Assembly: GCA_017540455.1 (NCBI GenBank)
Contig: JAFYAZ010000015.1
Location: 1-35,134 of the forward strand
DNA from: Bacilli bacterium
GTDB taxonomy: Bacteria; Bacillota_I; Bacilli_A; RFN20; CAG-826
DNA length: 35,134 bases
Reading direction: 5' to 3'
How positions within the stretch are numbered: position 1 is the stretch's first letter; every line of letters begins with the position of its first letter. Position numbers and translations under genes: made by a program. This document shows, one piece after another, positions 15,394-23,160 of this stretch. The notes beneath the pieces were generated by a model that had not been told where the DNA came from, did no database searches, and saw only the letters and a program-made list of their open reading frames with translations.

Positions 15394-17115
15394 TTACTTA
15401 CTCCAGAAGCCAATCTTGTTGGCTTCTTTTTTGTTTTCGAACTTCTTGAGAAGGTGGTCGATAAGAAGACCAACGACAAGTCCGATTGGAAGATAAAGAA
15501 GCATCGCGTATCTGGCGTTCATCGTGCATCCGACTGGATAACGCATGCAGAAGGCCATGTAGGAGATCGCTGAGCTAAAGAAAGTAACGACCAAGAAGTA
15601 GAAGACGAAATCGTTTTGCTGCTTCTCGCCTTTGACCAAGGAACGGATCTTCTTAACGATGAAGAAGACTCCACCGATGATGAAGACAATGCCGGCCATG
15701 ATCGAGAAGGTGTAGGCAAGCGTAACGAGAATCCAGAATGGGTTCTTGACATCACCCAAGGATTCCGCCATCCATCTGATATCGGCTTCGGAGAATAGGC
15801 CAGTCTTAAGGAAGGCAGTCCAGCAGTTGAAGTCGATGGTGCCCCAGTAGTAATCCTGAGGGCTTCCTGCGGCGGAGCGGACGTTCGTAATATGGTAGAA
15901 GAGGTCTGGCGAAGGGAAGATGAAGAGCCTTGCCCACACTGGGTAAATCTCTGGGTCGATGTACATGAAGTAATCGGTTCCATAAATGCCGACAAGATCC
16001 CAAACATAGGCGATTGGCCTGTCATATTTCAACTTCGCGTAGATTTCGAAGAAGAGTCCTAATGGGAAGACAATGACAGCGAAGACACCCATCTGGATGA
16101 TGAATTTGATGAGTTCTTTGTTATCCGCTTTGACCCATTTGCCATCTTTTCTGAATAGACCAATGAGGTCGATTAAGAAGATAGCGGCAACCGGGAAGGC
16201 AACGACGACGGTGGAAAGCTTTGTTTCCATTCCTAAGCCGATGCAAAGAGCGGTGGCGACAAGAGGAACGTAGGAGCGTGTCTTGTGATAGCGGATCGCG
16301 GCATATAAAGCGGCAAAGGAGAAGAGCAAGGATAAGGAGTCGTTGTTCTTGTAAGCGCTGATGAACCAGAAGGCAGGGGTGAAGAAGAGAAGGAACGAAC
16401 CGATGATCGAAACGCGTTTGTTAAGCCCTAATTCAACGATGACCTTGTAGGCGAAATAGAGAGTGATGATGCCTTGGAAAGAAAGGAAGATCCTCGCTGT
16501 CTCGAAAGCGGTGTAATCAAAGATGGTGAATTCTCCGAAATGCGCGCTGCTAGCGACATTAGGAACAATCGCCTCAGAGCCCTGGAAATGAGGTAAGAGG
16601 ACGGAGTTTATCCTCATGAAGAAAGCAATCGCAGCGTGGTAAAGCTTTGGCTGGTAGTATTGGCTACCCAAATCAACCGCTGGGATTTGGCCGGTTTTGT
16701 AGATGTCATAGATGATGGCCCAATGACCATAATCGCCAAAGACTCCATAGTCATGGGTGTAGGAGCTGTCGTTATAGGTTCTCGCCATGGTGAATGGGAG
16801 GACAAGACCAGCGGACATCATGAAGATAAGGAAGACGGCCTTTCTGGTTGTGAGTTTTCCATATACGGCCGCCAAGAGTAAATAACTGACGACGAAGATC
16901 TCATAGAAAACGAGGGCAACAACGAAGATGATGCGAGAGGCTTCGCTATTGAAACCGACCTTTTCATACATCCCTTGTTGGTAGACGAAAAGGAAATAGA
17001 TCGCGTACATCAGTAAGACCGCGACTGGCCAAATGACGAAAGGCGCCCATTTCTTCTTGAAGAAGGAACAAAGCATCTCGTCAAACTTTGTGAAATGTTC
17101 TTTGACTGTGTTCAT
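15394..17115 (-). CDS. GT-C/PMT-type membrane glycosyltransferase
   Basis: A 573-residue polytopic membrane protein with about 11-13 helices. After the second or third helix is an outward loop with H121/D122 (YTHDYG), D128 and H131 (GDYGHW), then the YQPKLYH block (154-160). This is the pattern of dolichyl/polyprenyl-phosphate-mannose-type (GT39/PMT_2) enzymes, whose first-loop Asp is catalytic. It probably glycosylates a surface polymer, lipid or protein from a lipid-linked sugar. It ends 6 bases from the end of the other GT-C gene. Upstream on the minus strand TGc-TAAAAT (17152-17160) is a likely extended -10. The ribosome site (AGGT) is weak. Confidence 0.78.
   Translation of the reverse strand: MNTVKEHFTKFDEMLCSFFKKKWAPFVIWPVAVLLMYAIYFLFVYQQGMYEKVGFNSEASRIIFVVALVFYEIFVVSYLLLAAVYGKLTTRKAVFLIFMMSAGLVLPFTMARTYNDSSYTHDYGVFGDYGHWAIIYDIYKTGQIPAVDLGSQYYQPKLYHAAIAFFMRINSVLLPHFQGSEAIVPNVASSAHFGEFTIFDYTAFETARIFLSFQGIITLYFAYKVIVELGLNKRVSIIGSFLLFFTPAFWFISAYKNNDSLSLLFSFAALYAAIRYHKTRSYVPLVATALCIGLGMETKLSTVVVAFPVAAIFLIDLIGLFRKDGKWVKADNKELIKFIIQMGVFAVIVFPLGLFFEIYAKLKYDRPIAYVWDLVGIYGTDYFMYIDPEIYPVWARLFIFPSPDLFYHITNVRSAAGSPQDYYWGTIDFNCWTAFLKTGLFSEADIRWMAESLGDVKNPFWILVTLAYTFSIMAGIVFIIGGVFFIVKKIRSLVKGEKQQNDFVFYFLVVTFFSSAISYMAFCMRYPVGCTMNARYAMLLYLPIGLVVGLLIDHLLKKFENKKEANKIGFWSK
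15405..15432 (+). terminator. Intrinsic terminator lying inside the opposing gene
   Basis: AGAAGCCAA (15405-15413) pairs with TTGGCTTCT (15419-15427) around TCTTG, then six Ts and TTGTTTT nearby. It ends the rightward serC operon, but the DNA also encodes the C terminus of the leftward gene (15394-17115). Confidence 0.8.
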
Positions 17116-17151
17116 AGATAACCTAAACGAATTAAATCGTTTAACTGTAAT

Positions 17152-17160
17152 ATTTTAGCA
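17152..17160 (-). promoter_or_regulatory. Extended -10 promoter of the leftward GT-C gene
   Basis: TGc-TAAAAT on the minus strand, with a leader of about 30 bases. A short perfect inverted repeat, CCTTTC-TTT-GAAAGG (17165-17179), lies just upstream and could be an operator. Confidence 0.45.
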
Positions 17161-17221
17161 TCAACCTTTCTTTGAAAGGCAAGTAATGATTTCTTAGTTA
17201 GGGTTTCTCGCTCAATTGGTT

Positions 17222-17227
17222 TAGAAT
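17222..17227 (+). promoter_or_regulatory. Candidate -10 for the GtrA-domain gene
   Basis: TAGAAT lies 4 bases before an ATG at 17232, so transcription would begin at or after that ATG. This favours the in-frame ATG at 17265 as the true start. No clear -35. Confidence 0.4.
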
Positions 17228-17264
17228 AGTCATGCTCCTAACAAGAGGAAAGACCAAAAATATC

Positions 17265-18200
17265 ATGGAAAACGAAGTCAAAAATCAAGAAATCGCTGAC
17301 AAAACCCCTGTGAATGAGGTTCCAACAGCGACTAGAAACATCAAATTCGAAGCCTTATTGACCGCGGCCGCGATTGCCGTTGGAATTGTTATTGCCGTCA
17401 TCATCAGCCTCCTTATGCCTGCTAATTCAGGTGAAACTTTTGAGATCGCTTATGGTGGAGGCGCCCCTCTTCTTAGAGAGAAAGGAACCCTCATCGTCTC
17501 CCTCATCAACGGCTTTGCCGTCAACATCGCCACGCTTACCGCTCTCTATTTCATTAGGCCAAGCGGAATCAAACCGATCTTAGGCAATAAGTGCCGTAAT
17601 GCCTTGTTGCTCGCTATCCTTGCTCTCTTTGGTGTCCTTGCCCATGTTGTCTTAGGTATCCTCGTTCCTGTCACAAGCGTTCCTACTGCCCTCATCCAAG
17701 GCGCTATCGCCATCATCGTCGGCGTTTACGACCTTCTCATTTACAAGCTCTACATGGAGAACCGCACATACTCCAACAACCTTTTCTGGGAGATCTTCCG
17801 TTTCGGTATCGTTGGTTTGGTTGCGGCCGTCTTTGATTTCTTGACCGTCTTCGCTTTCAGATTTGGCGTCTTCGGAAGCGGAACCGATTGGTATGTCACC
17901 CTCATCTCCACGACCTGTGGTTTCATCGTCGGCGTCACCATCAACTACCTCATGTCCACCTACATGGTCTACAAGGCCAGCAAATCGAACCTCGCTAAGA
18001 CAGCGAAAGGCGTCATCTTCTTCGTCGTCCTTTCCGCGATTGGCCTCGGAATCGGAATCGGCTTAGAGTATCTCCTCTATGATTTCTTCTTCCTTAACCT
18101 TGGAATCGTTATCTTCATCTATCCTGTCGTCTTCGTGGTCCGTACCCTTGTGGTCATGGTCTATAACTACTTATCCCGTAAGTTACTTATCTATAGATAA
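17265..18200 (+). CDS. Membrane protein with C-terminal GtrA domain
   Basis: About 311 residues from the ATG at 17265 (322 if an upstream ATG at 17232 is used). After a charged 25-residue tail come about eight hydrophobic segments. The second half matches the GtrA four-helix domain: FRFGIVGLVAAVFDFLTVF, GFIVGVTINYLMSTYMVY and a final VVMVYNYLSRKLLIYR. GtrA proteins are thought to flip or handle polyprenyl-phosphate sugars for GT-C glycosyltransferases, which fits its neighbours. The N-terminal ~160-residue membrane region is extra compared with plain GtrA (about 120-150 residues). GGAAAG at 17247-17252 is a rather distant ribosome site. Confidence 0.83.
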   Translation: MENEVKNQEIADKTPVNEVPTATRNIKFEALLTAAAIAVGIVIAVIISLLMPANSGETFEIAYGGGAPLLREKGTLIVSLINGFAVNIATLTALYFIRPSGIKPILGNKCRNALLLAILALFGVLAHVVLGILVPVTSVPTALIQGAIAIIVGVYDLLIYKLYMENRTYSNNLFWEIFRFGIVGLVAAVFDFLTVFAFRFGVFGSGTDWYVTLISTTCGFIVGVTINYLMSTYMVYKASKSNLAKTAKGVIFFVVLSAIGLGIGIGLEYLLYDFFFLNLGIVIFIYPVVFVVRTLVVMVYNYLSRKLLIYR

Positions 18201-18204
18201 GTAA
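18183..18204. repeat. 22-bp perfect palindrome at the end of the GtrA gene
   Basis: Half-site TTACTTATCTA followed directly by its reverse complement, covering the last codons and stop of the GtrA gene. It precedes the true terminator by 10 bases. Confidence 0.75.
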
Positions 18205-18214
18205 TGGCAAAAAT

Positions 18215-18242
18215 AAAAGGAGGCACGTTGCCTCCTTTTTTT
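18215..18242. terminator. Bidirectional terminator between convergent genes
   Basis: AAAAGGAGGC (18215-18224) pairs with GCCTCCTTTT (18230-18239) around ACGTT. T-runs follow on both strands, serving the GtrA gene and the leftward FAD oxidoreductase. Confidence 0.9.
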
Positions 18243-18257
18243 GTTTGTTTAGAGAAC

Positions 18258-19832
18258 CTATTTCTTGGATTCTTCTTTCTTTTCATCTTCCTCATGATAG
18301 GACTTCTCGGTGTTGACGCTCCAGATGGATGATTTGTCTGGGTTGCCAGAGAGGAAGACATCGACCGCGGTGATGCCACAAAGCATCGAGTGGTCCATGT
18401 TGTTGTAACGGTGCTGGCCGTTTCTGCCAATGCAGTAAAGGTTTGGAATGCTATTGAGGTATTTCTCAACGATGTCGAAGTAATCGTAGGCACCGAAGTA
18501 AGCAGGATAGGCTTTCTTCACGCGGATACGTGTGGAATCGAGGACATTCTTCTCGCTTTCGATGATGCCCATGGAGACAAGCTCCTTGATGGCCATATCG
18601 ATGAAGTCCTCATCTTTGGCTTCCCACATCTCGTCGCCTTCGTTGCAGAAGTATTCAAGGCCGATCCAAATGTGTTTGCTTGGGTCATCGACCATGTATG
18701 GCGACCAGTTGTTGAAGATCTGGATACGACCAAGCTTAACGTCTCTTTCCTGAACATAGATCCAGTTATCTGGAACGATGTTGTTGAGGGTTTTGATCTT
18801 GGTTTCGTTTTGGATTTTGAGTTTGTCGAGAAGAAGACCGACGGTAATGAAGTCACGGTATGGGAGGCTAGTTCCGATATCGTAGACGGCTTTGTCCATC
18901 TTGTCCTCACCGATTGCGGCGATGAGGTCTTTGATAGGCATGGTTGAGAAGACGGCATCACATCTGAAGGCTTTGCCATCTTTGGCGACCAAAGAGGTGA
19001 TGTTGTTATTCTCGTCGAGGTTGATTCTGACGACTTCCTTCTCGTACATAATGACACCGCCTTTGGCGACGACATCGCTAGCGAGCTTGGTGTAGAACTG
19101 ACCTGGGCCGAACTTTGGATATTTGAATTGTTCGATAAGAGAGGTCTCAACCTCTTTGTCTTTCTTTTTGAAAGGCTTGGTTAAAGCGGACCAAACGGCC
19201 TTGGTAAGAGAAAGGCCTTTGACACGCTGGGCACCCCAAGAAGCGCTGAGCATCTTTGGAGAAACGCCCCAAAGCTTCGTGGTGTATGACTCAAAGAAGA
19301 GTTGATAGAGAGGTTTGCCGAAGCGGTTGATGTAGAAATTCTCAAGCGAGGTCTCTTTTCTCTTGTGGAGGCAAGAACCGAGATAACCGAATCCGCATTT
19401 CATGGTGCGCATGAAACCCATGTTCTTGATGGTCGAGAACTTAAGGGAGATTGGATAATCGAAGAATTTTCTTAAGAAATAGATACGGGAAACGCGGTGG
19501 CGGAGAAGCATGACGTTGTCTTCCTTCTCTGGGTCTGGTCCGCCTTCGACGAACTTCTTGTCGGTGCCAAGGATCTTATCGTCGTAGCTTGGCTGGCCCT
19601 GGGTTGGCATAAGCTCATCCCAAAGCTTGTTGACTCTCTCGTCCTTGGTGAAGAAACGGTGTCCGCCGATGTCGATATGGTTGCCTTTGTATTCGGCGGT
19701 ACGTGAAATGCCACCGACGAATTTCTCGGCTTCGAGGATTATTGGCTTGATGTCGCTTCTTTTGAGCAACTCATAGGCGGCAGTAAGACCAGCTGGCCCT
19801 GCGCCGATGATTAATACGTTCTTTTGTTCCAT
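18258..19832 (-). CDS. FAD-dependent oxidoreductase (UDP-galactopyranose mutase / amine-oxidase-like)
   Basis: A 524-residue flavoprotein with an N-terminal Rossmann motif ([17 protein letters not shown], GxGxxG at 10-15), an acidic residue binding the FAD ribose ([10 protein letters not shown]) and GGHRFF (about 57-62). The central YTTKLWG and [18 protein letters not shown], and the C-terminal [22 protein letters not shown]-contact block are typical of a family often found in envelope-glycan loci and annotated loosely as protoporphyrinogen-oxidase- or UGM-like. The highly charged tail ([12 protein letters not shown]) is probably disordered. AAAGGA lies 10 bases upstream. Its neighbours suggest modification of a sugar or lipid intermediate; the substrate is unknown. 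Confidence 0.83.
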   Translation of the reverse strand: MEQKNVLIIGAGPAGLTAAYELLKRSDIKPIILEAEKFVGGISRTAEYKGNHIDIGGHRFFTKDERVNKLWDELMPTQGQPSYDDKILGTDKKFVEGGPDPEKEDNVMLLRHRVSRIYFLRKFFDYPISLKFSTIKNMGFMRTMKCGFGYLGSCLHKRKETSLENFYINRFGKPLYQLFFESYTTKLWGVSPKMLSASWGAQRVKGLSLTKAVWSALTKPFKKKDKEVETSLIEQFKYPKFGPGQFYTKLASDVVAKGGVIMYEKEVVRINLDENNNITSLVAKDGKAFRCDAVFSTMPIKDLIAAIGEDKMDKAVYDIGTSLPYRDFITVGLLLDKLKIQNETKIKTLNNIVPDNWIYVQERDVKLGRIQIFNNWSPYMVDDPSKHIWIGLEYFCNEGDEMWEAKDEDFIDMAIKELVSMGIIESEKNVLDSTRIRVKKAYPAYFGAYDYFDIVEKYLNSIPNLYCIGRNGQHRYNNMDHSMLCGITAVDVFLSGNPDKSSIWSVNTEKSYHEEDEKKEESKK

Positions 19833-19859
19833 GATGGTGTTGTCCTTTGTCCCATAGGC

Positions 19860-19887
19860 ATAATAGCCATAGGGCTCAGTAATTCAA
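19860..19887 (-). promoter_or_regulatory. Sigma-A type promoter of the FAD oxidoreductase gene
   Basis: On the minus strand TTGAAT (19882-19887), a 16-base spacer and TATTAT (19860-19865); leader about 20 bases including AAAGGA. This gives the gene its own promoter despite the upstream leftward gene. Confidence 0.6.
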
Positions 19888-19919
19888 GATTAGTTTTCGT
19901 AATCTGAAAGTAATTGTAT

Positions 19920-19933
19920 GCCTTTATAAAGGC
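19920..19933. repeat. 14-bp palindrome (GCCTT-TATA-AAGGC)
   Basis: A perfect inverted repeat 10 bases past the stop of the LOG-family gene. Without a T-run it is a doubtful terminator and could equally be a protein-binding site. Confidence 0.45.
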
Positions 19934-19943
19934 AAATCATAGG

Positions 19944-20465
19944 TTAGATAAGGTTTTCAAGCTCTTTGGCTTCGTCGATGAAGGTGATATCTTCCCAAAC
20001 GGTTTTCTTGATATAGCCTTCTTTGATCATCCTGTTGATTTGGTCTCTTGTTGGGTTATAGAAACCTTCGTAATTAACGACGATGGTTTTTGGGGTAACG
20101 ATGCCCATTCTCTTCCAGCTGATGACATCGGCCATTTCCTCAAGGGTGCCGAATCCGCCAGGAAGGATGACGTAAACATCGCCTAAAGCTGCCATTCTTT
20201 CTTTTCTAATACCCATATTTGGGACGAACTCGATGACGTCGTTGTTCTTATCGACGAGGTCTTTGAAAATCTCTGGGACGACGCCGATGATTCTGACTCC
20301 GGCTTCATTAGCCGCTTTGGCTAAAACGGCCATGGTTCCGCTTCCGGAACCGCCAAATACCAAGGTGTGACCTTTCTTTCCGATTACTTTTGCGACATCG
20401 ACGACTTGGTCGATGTAGGATTGGTTTGCTGGTGTCTGAGCACCTAAGAATACTGCTACGTTCAT
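19944..20465 (-). CDS. LOG family protein (TIGR00730-type; nucleotide 5'-monophosphate phosphoribohydrolase fold)
   Basis: A 173-residue Rossmann-fold protein. It has FGGSGSGTMAVLA (37-49), the paired catalytic/binding residues R87/K88 in GIRKERM, and PGGFGTLEE (102-110), the family signature PGGxGTxxE. LOG enzymes split the N-glycosidic bond of nucleoside 5'-monophosphates (cytokinin precursors in plants; AMP and pyrimidine nucleotides tested for bacterial relatives). AAGGAG is 6 bases upstream and overlaps the end of the AAA ATPase gene, 10 bases away, so the two form an operon. Length is normal for the short form. Confidence 0.9.
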   Translation of the reverse strand: MNVAVFLGAQTPANQSYIDQVVDVAKVIGKKGHTLVFGGSGSGTMAVLAKAANEAGVRIIGVVPEIFKDLVDKNNDVIEFVPNMGIRKERMAALGDVYVILPGGFGTLEEMADVISWKRMGIVTPKTIVVNYEGFYNPTRDQINRMIKEGYIKKTVWEDITFIDEAKELENLI

Positions 20466-20475
20466 ATAAGACTCC

Positions 20476-21855
20476 TTAGATCTTCGAATAGAGGGATGCC
20501 ATTCGGTACGTGATGTATTTTACGCGGTTTACGCTAGGCGCGAACATACCTCTTGAGATAATTACGATATTTTTATAAGGCCTTTGCTTTTCGTAGAGAC
20601 TATGGGCGAAGGCTTCGATCCTCTTGCCATCGAAGGCTTGTCTTGATGGGTTGATGAGGACATAGAAGTTCCCAGAAAGGGTTTCGACGATGATTGTTCC
20701 GTCGTAACTTAAGGTCCTTGGGTCGTTGAAGTATGGAGCGATGTTCATGACTTCTTCCTTGAATTTGCCTCTCATTGCTTCCTTGGTTAGGAATTCCATC
20801 GAGATGTCCACAATGCGTTTTGGGAGGAATTCCTTTTCAAATTCCTTCTTGATGATGGTTTCGTATGTGCGGTCGATTTCCTCAGGGAGGATATCAGACA
20901 TCGTGTTCTCATAGACGTGAGAGTAGAAGAAGTCGTAAACAGGGTCAACAAACTCATAGAAGAACTTCTTTTTGTCGTGTTCGTAGTGGAGAGGGGCTTT
21001 CTTAACGATGATTCCCATCTCGATGAGTTTGTTGAGAATGTAATCGAAGTCGCCGGTAGGGGATTTGAGCTTAAAAGAATCTTTGAGCTCGCCATAATGG
21101 GCAAAACGATGCTTCGCTAAAATGTTCAAAAGCGTGTCAGCCTCGTACTTTTTGGCAAAAGAGCCATTTAAATCCCCCTCGATTTTCATTCTTAGAGGTG
21201 AATCTACATACAAAAGAAGGTCTTTTAAGTTCTTCGCAAAACCTTTCTGAGGCTGAAGCATCGCGTTATAGAGAGGAAATCCCCCGAAGACAGCGTAGTA
21301 GGAAAGCTTGTCATCAAGCAAAGCGGTAGGGTAGAAAGAGGAGGCCGCCAAATAATTGAATGGGCGGATCTCGACGGACTCGTTAAAGAACTCATTAAAG
21401 AAATCGTTGTCCTCGTTGTACCCATAGGAAGAGGTAACGCCGATGAGCTTGATGTTCCCGTATTTGGAGAAGCGATCTTTGAAGCTCTTGAAGAATGGTT
21501 TTATCTCAAGTCCGACAGACAAGAGTTTGCCAATGTCATCGATGACTAAAATGACTTTTTGATTGACGGAATTTTCAAAGATGAATTTTATGAGCTGCGA
21601 GATATCGTTTGTGGCAGGTAATTCAACGTTAGGAAAGGCCTCTGCGCATTTGGCTTTGAGATGCCTAAGAATTGCGCCTTTATTTTCGCTTTCGACATGG
21701 AGGTAGATCTTGGTGGCGAGAATGCTCTTGCTAGCCATGTGAACGAGGGTGCTTTTTCCGACATTTTTGCCCCCGTAAACAAGGAAAGAACCATAGCCGC
21801 TTCGGTTAAGGAAATTCTTGAGTTGGCTAATCTCGTTTTGCCTTTCTTTAAACAT
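20476..21855 (-). CDS. AAA-family ATPase (ATPase_2 / DUF234 type)
   Basis: About 459 residues. An N-terminal P-loop ATPase: FKERQNEISQL, Walker A GGKNVGKST (28-36) and Walker B VILVIDD (D106/D107), then a sensor-like IKLIGVTSS. The middle (about 230-330) is a winged-helix-like region followed by FVDPVYDFFYSH, as in the archaeal-type ATPase_2/DUF234 proteins. The last ~110 residues resemble the PD-(D/E)XK-like tail of that group, but no intact catalytic set is seen. The start is taken at 21855 because GGAGGT lies 5 bases upstream; an earlier in-frame ATG at 21900 has no ribosome site. Function in this family is poorly known. Confidence 0.82.
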   Translation of the reverse strand: MFKERQNEISQLKNFLNRSGYGSFLVYGGKNVGKSTLVHMASKSILATKIYLHVESENKGAILRHLKAKCAEAFPNVELPATNDISQLIKFIFENSVNQKVILVIDDIGKLLSVGLEIKPFFKSFKDRFSKYGNIKLIGVTSSYGYNEDNDFFNEFFNESVEIRPFNYLAASSFYPTALLDDKLSYYAVFGGFPLYNAMLQPQKGFAKNLKDLLLYVDSPLRMKIEGDLNGSFAKKYEADTLLNILAKHRFAHYGELKDSFKLKSPTGDFDYILNKLIEMGIIVKKAPLHYEHDKKKFFYEFVDPVYDFFYSHVYENTMSDILPEEIDRTYETIIKKEFEKEFLPKRIVDISMEFLTKEAMRGKFKEEVMNIAPYFNDPRTLSYDGTIIVETLSGNFYVLINPSRQAFDGKRIEAFAHSLYEKQRPYKNIVIISRGMFAPSVNRVKYITYRMASLYSKI

Positions 21856-22229
21856 AAAATACCTCCATAAAATCTTAGTTGAAAATAATAGAGAAAGCAA
21901 TTTCTTGGTGGAATATCTTCGCGTGTTTCCTAATCAAGCGAAAAATTTTCCAACTAAGCATCTGTGCTTTCGGCCAGATTTTGTAAAGAAAATTTTGTGT
22001 TTTTTCTCCTCAAATAAAATAAGGAATATTTGAAAATTTGTAAATCAAAAACAGCGAAAAGTCTAAAAAAGTTTCGCAAAACCGCTATCTTTTTACTGGA
22101 ATCCCTTTTATTTAATTAATAAGGATTTAATAGGTGAGATTTTTGGACAAATTATTTAAATCCTTTTTCTGTTTTCTTTATTTGACTTTAGACGATAATA
22201 TTCTAGTCAAAACTTATGGAGGATTTTAA
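21856..22229. other. AT-rich intergenic region between divergent genes
   Basis: 374 bases with no credible gene; a 71-codon reading frame across its left half is not supported. It holds distant inverted arms CTTAGTTG (21874-21881) and CAACTAAG (21951-21958), the second preceded by TTTTC. Between them is TTCGC (21918-21922) with GCGAA (21938-21942). Further right are GCGAAA/TTTCGC (22054-22059, 22072-22077) and an interrupted inverted repeat TTTGAC-tt-TAGA...TCTA-GTCAAA (22181-22211) just before the fakB ribosome site. A possible -10 for fakB is TAATAT at 22196-22201. Confidence 0.6.
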
Positions 22230-23126
22230 ATGAACAAGATTGCCATTCTTATTGATTCAACCGGCGACCTTAACGCTGAGCTCCGTGAAAAGTACGGAAT
22301 TGATGGCTACTGCGCAATGCACATTAGCTTCGATGGTAAAGAAATTCCAGCCTCCCTTGATTGGGATGCCGGCGTTCAGCCAGAAGAGCTTTATAAAGTA
22401 TTAGTTGAGGGCAGAAGAATCTATACTTCAGCCGTCACTGTTCAGGAATATCAAACCCAGTTCACCAAATATTTAGACCAGGGAATGGATGTTTTATACA
22501 TCGCCTGCTCTAGCGGCCTTAGCGCTTCGATCAATGTCGCGCATCAAGTCGCCGATAAACTCAACCCACAATACAAGGGCTGCAAAGTAGTTTGCATTGA
22601 CTCTTTAGTTTCTGGTTATGCCCAGGGTCTTATGGCCATCAAAGCCAGAGAGCTTGCTAACGCTGGCAAGGACGTCGATGAGATTGGTGCCTGGCTTGAA
22701 AAAGAACGCCTCAAATTCAACCAAGTCGCTTCCTGCGAAACCCTTAAATACCTCAAAGCCGCTGGCCGTGTTACCGCTGCCGCCGCTTTCTTCGGAAACC
22801 TCTTCGGTGTCAAACCTATCCTTATCAGCGACATCAAGGGTCATAACTTCGCCGTTAAGAAGATCAAAGGCCGTCTCCCATCCATTAAGGAAGTCGCCAA
22901 AATGACCGTCGAACTCTGCGAAGATATCGAGAACAGCACTATCTACATCGGTCACATCGTCGATCCACAGGGTGCCGAGATGCTCAAACAAGAGATCCTT
23001 AAGCTTGCCCAGCCAAAAGACATCTATGTTGGCCCAATCGGACCTATCGTCGGTGCTTCTACCGGTCCTGGAACCATCTCTGCCTATTTCTATGGCAAAG
23101 AAGTCACCGTTTGCGCAGACAAATAA
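22230..23126 (+). CDS. DegV family fatty-acid-binding protein (FakB-like)
   Basis: A 298-residue protein of the DegV/EDD fold, which binds a fatty acid and presents it to FakA for phosphorylation to acyl-phosphate. It has ILIDSTGDL at the N terminus, YTSAVTVQEY (normally TSQ), ACSSGLSASI, then ETLKYLKAAGRVTAAAAFFGNLFGVKPIL, the hallmark GR...KPIL region, and VGPIGPIVGASTGPGTI near the end. The length is slightly above the usual 280-290. GGAGG (22218-22222) is 7 bases before the ATG. The next gene, 34 bases on, is the kinase subunit, which strongly supports the role. Confidence 0.92.
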   Translation: MNKIAILIDSTGDLNAELREKYGIDGYCAMHISFDGKEIPASLDWDAGVQPEELYKVLVEGRRIYTSAVTVQEYQTQFTKYLDQGMDVLYIACSSGLSASINVAHQVADKLNPQYKGCKVVCIDSLVSGYAQGLMAIKARELANAGKDVDEIGAWLEKERLKFNQVASCETLKYLKAAGRVTAAAAFFGNLFGVKPILISDIKGHNFAVKKIKGRLPSIKEVAKMTVELCEDIENSTIYIGHIVDPQGAEMLKQEILKLAQPKDIYVGPIGPIVGASTGPGTISAYFYGKEVTVCADK

Positions 23127-23134
23127 ATAACTAC

Positions 23135-23151
23135 CTCTTATATAAGAGAGG
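23135..23151 (+). promoter_or_regulatory. Palindrome covering the fakA ribosome site
   Basis: CTCTTATATAAGAG (23135-23148) is a perfect 14-bp palindrome. Its right arm runs into GAGAGGA, the ribosome site for fakA. A weak hairpin in the mRNA could lower FakA translation relative to FakB. Confidence 0.5.
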
Positions 23152-23160
23152 AATATACGT

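Noticed and set aside
17232-17264. Upstream ATG as start of the GtrA-domain protein
   Set aside because: A -10 box ends only 4 bases before it, so the transcript probably begins downstream; not fully excluded.
21856-21900. Extra 15 residues at the N terminus of the AAA ATPase
   Set aside because: The ATG at 21855 has GGAGGT at ideal spacing and gives the normal family start; the earlier ATG has no ribosome site.
21818-22033. Possible 71-codon gene in the intergenic region
   Set aside because: Overlaps the divergent ATPase start, has no ribosome site and its composition follows the local AT-rich DNA.
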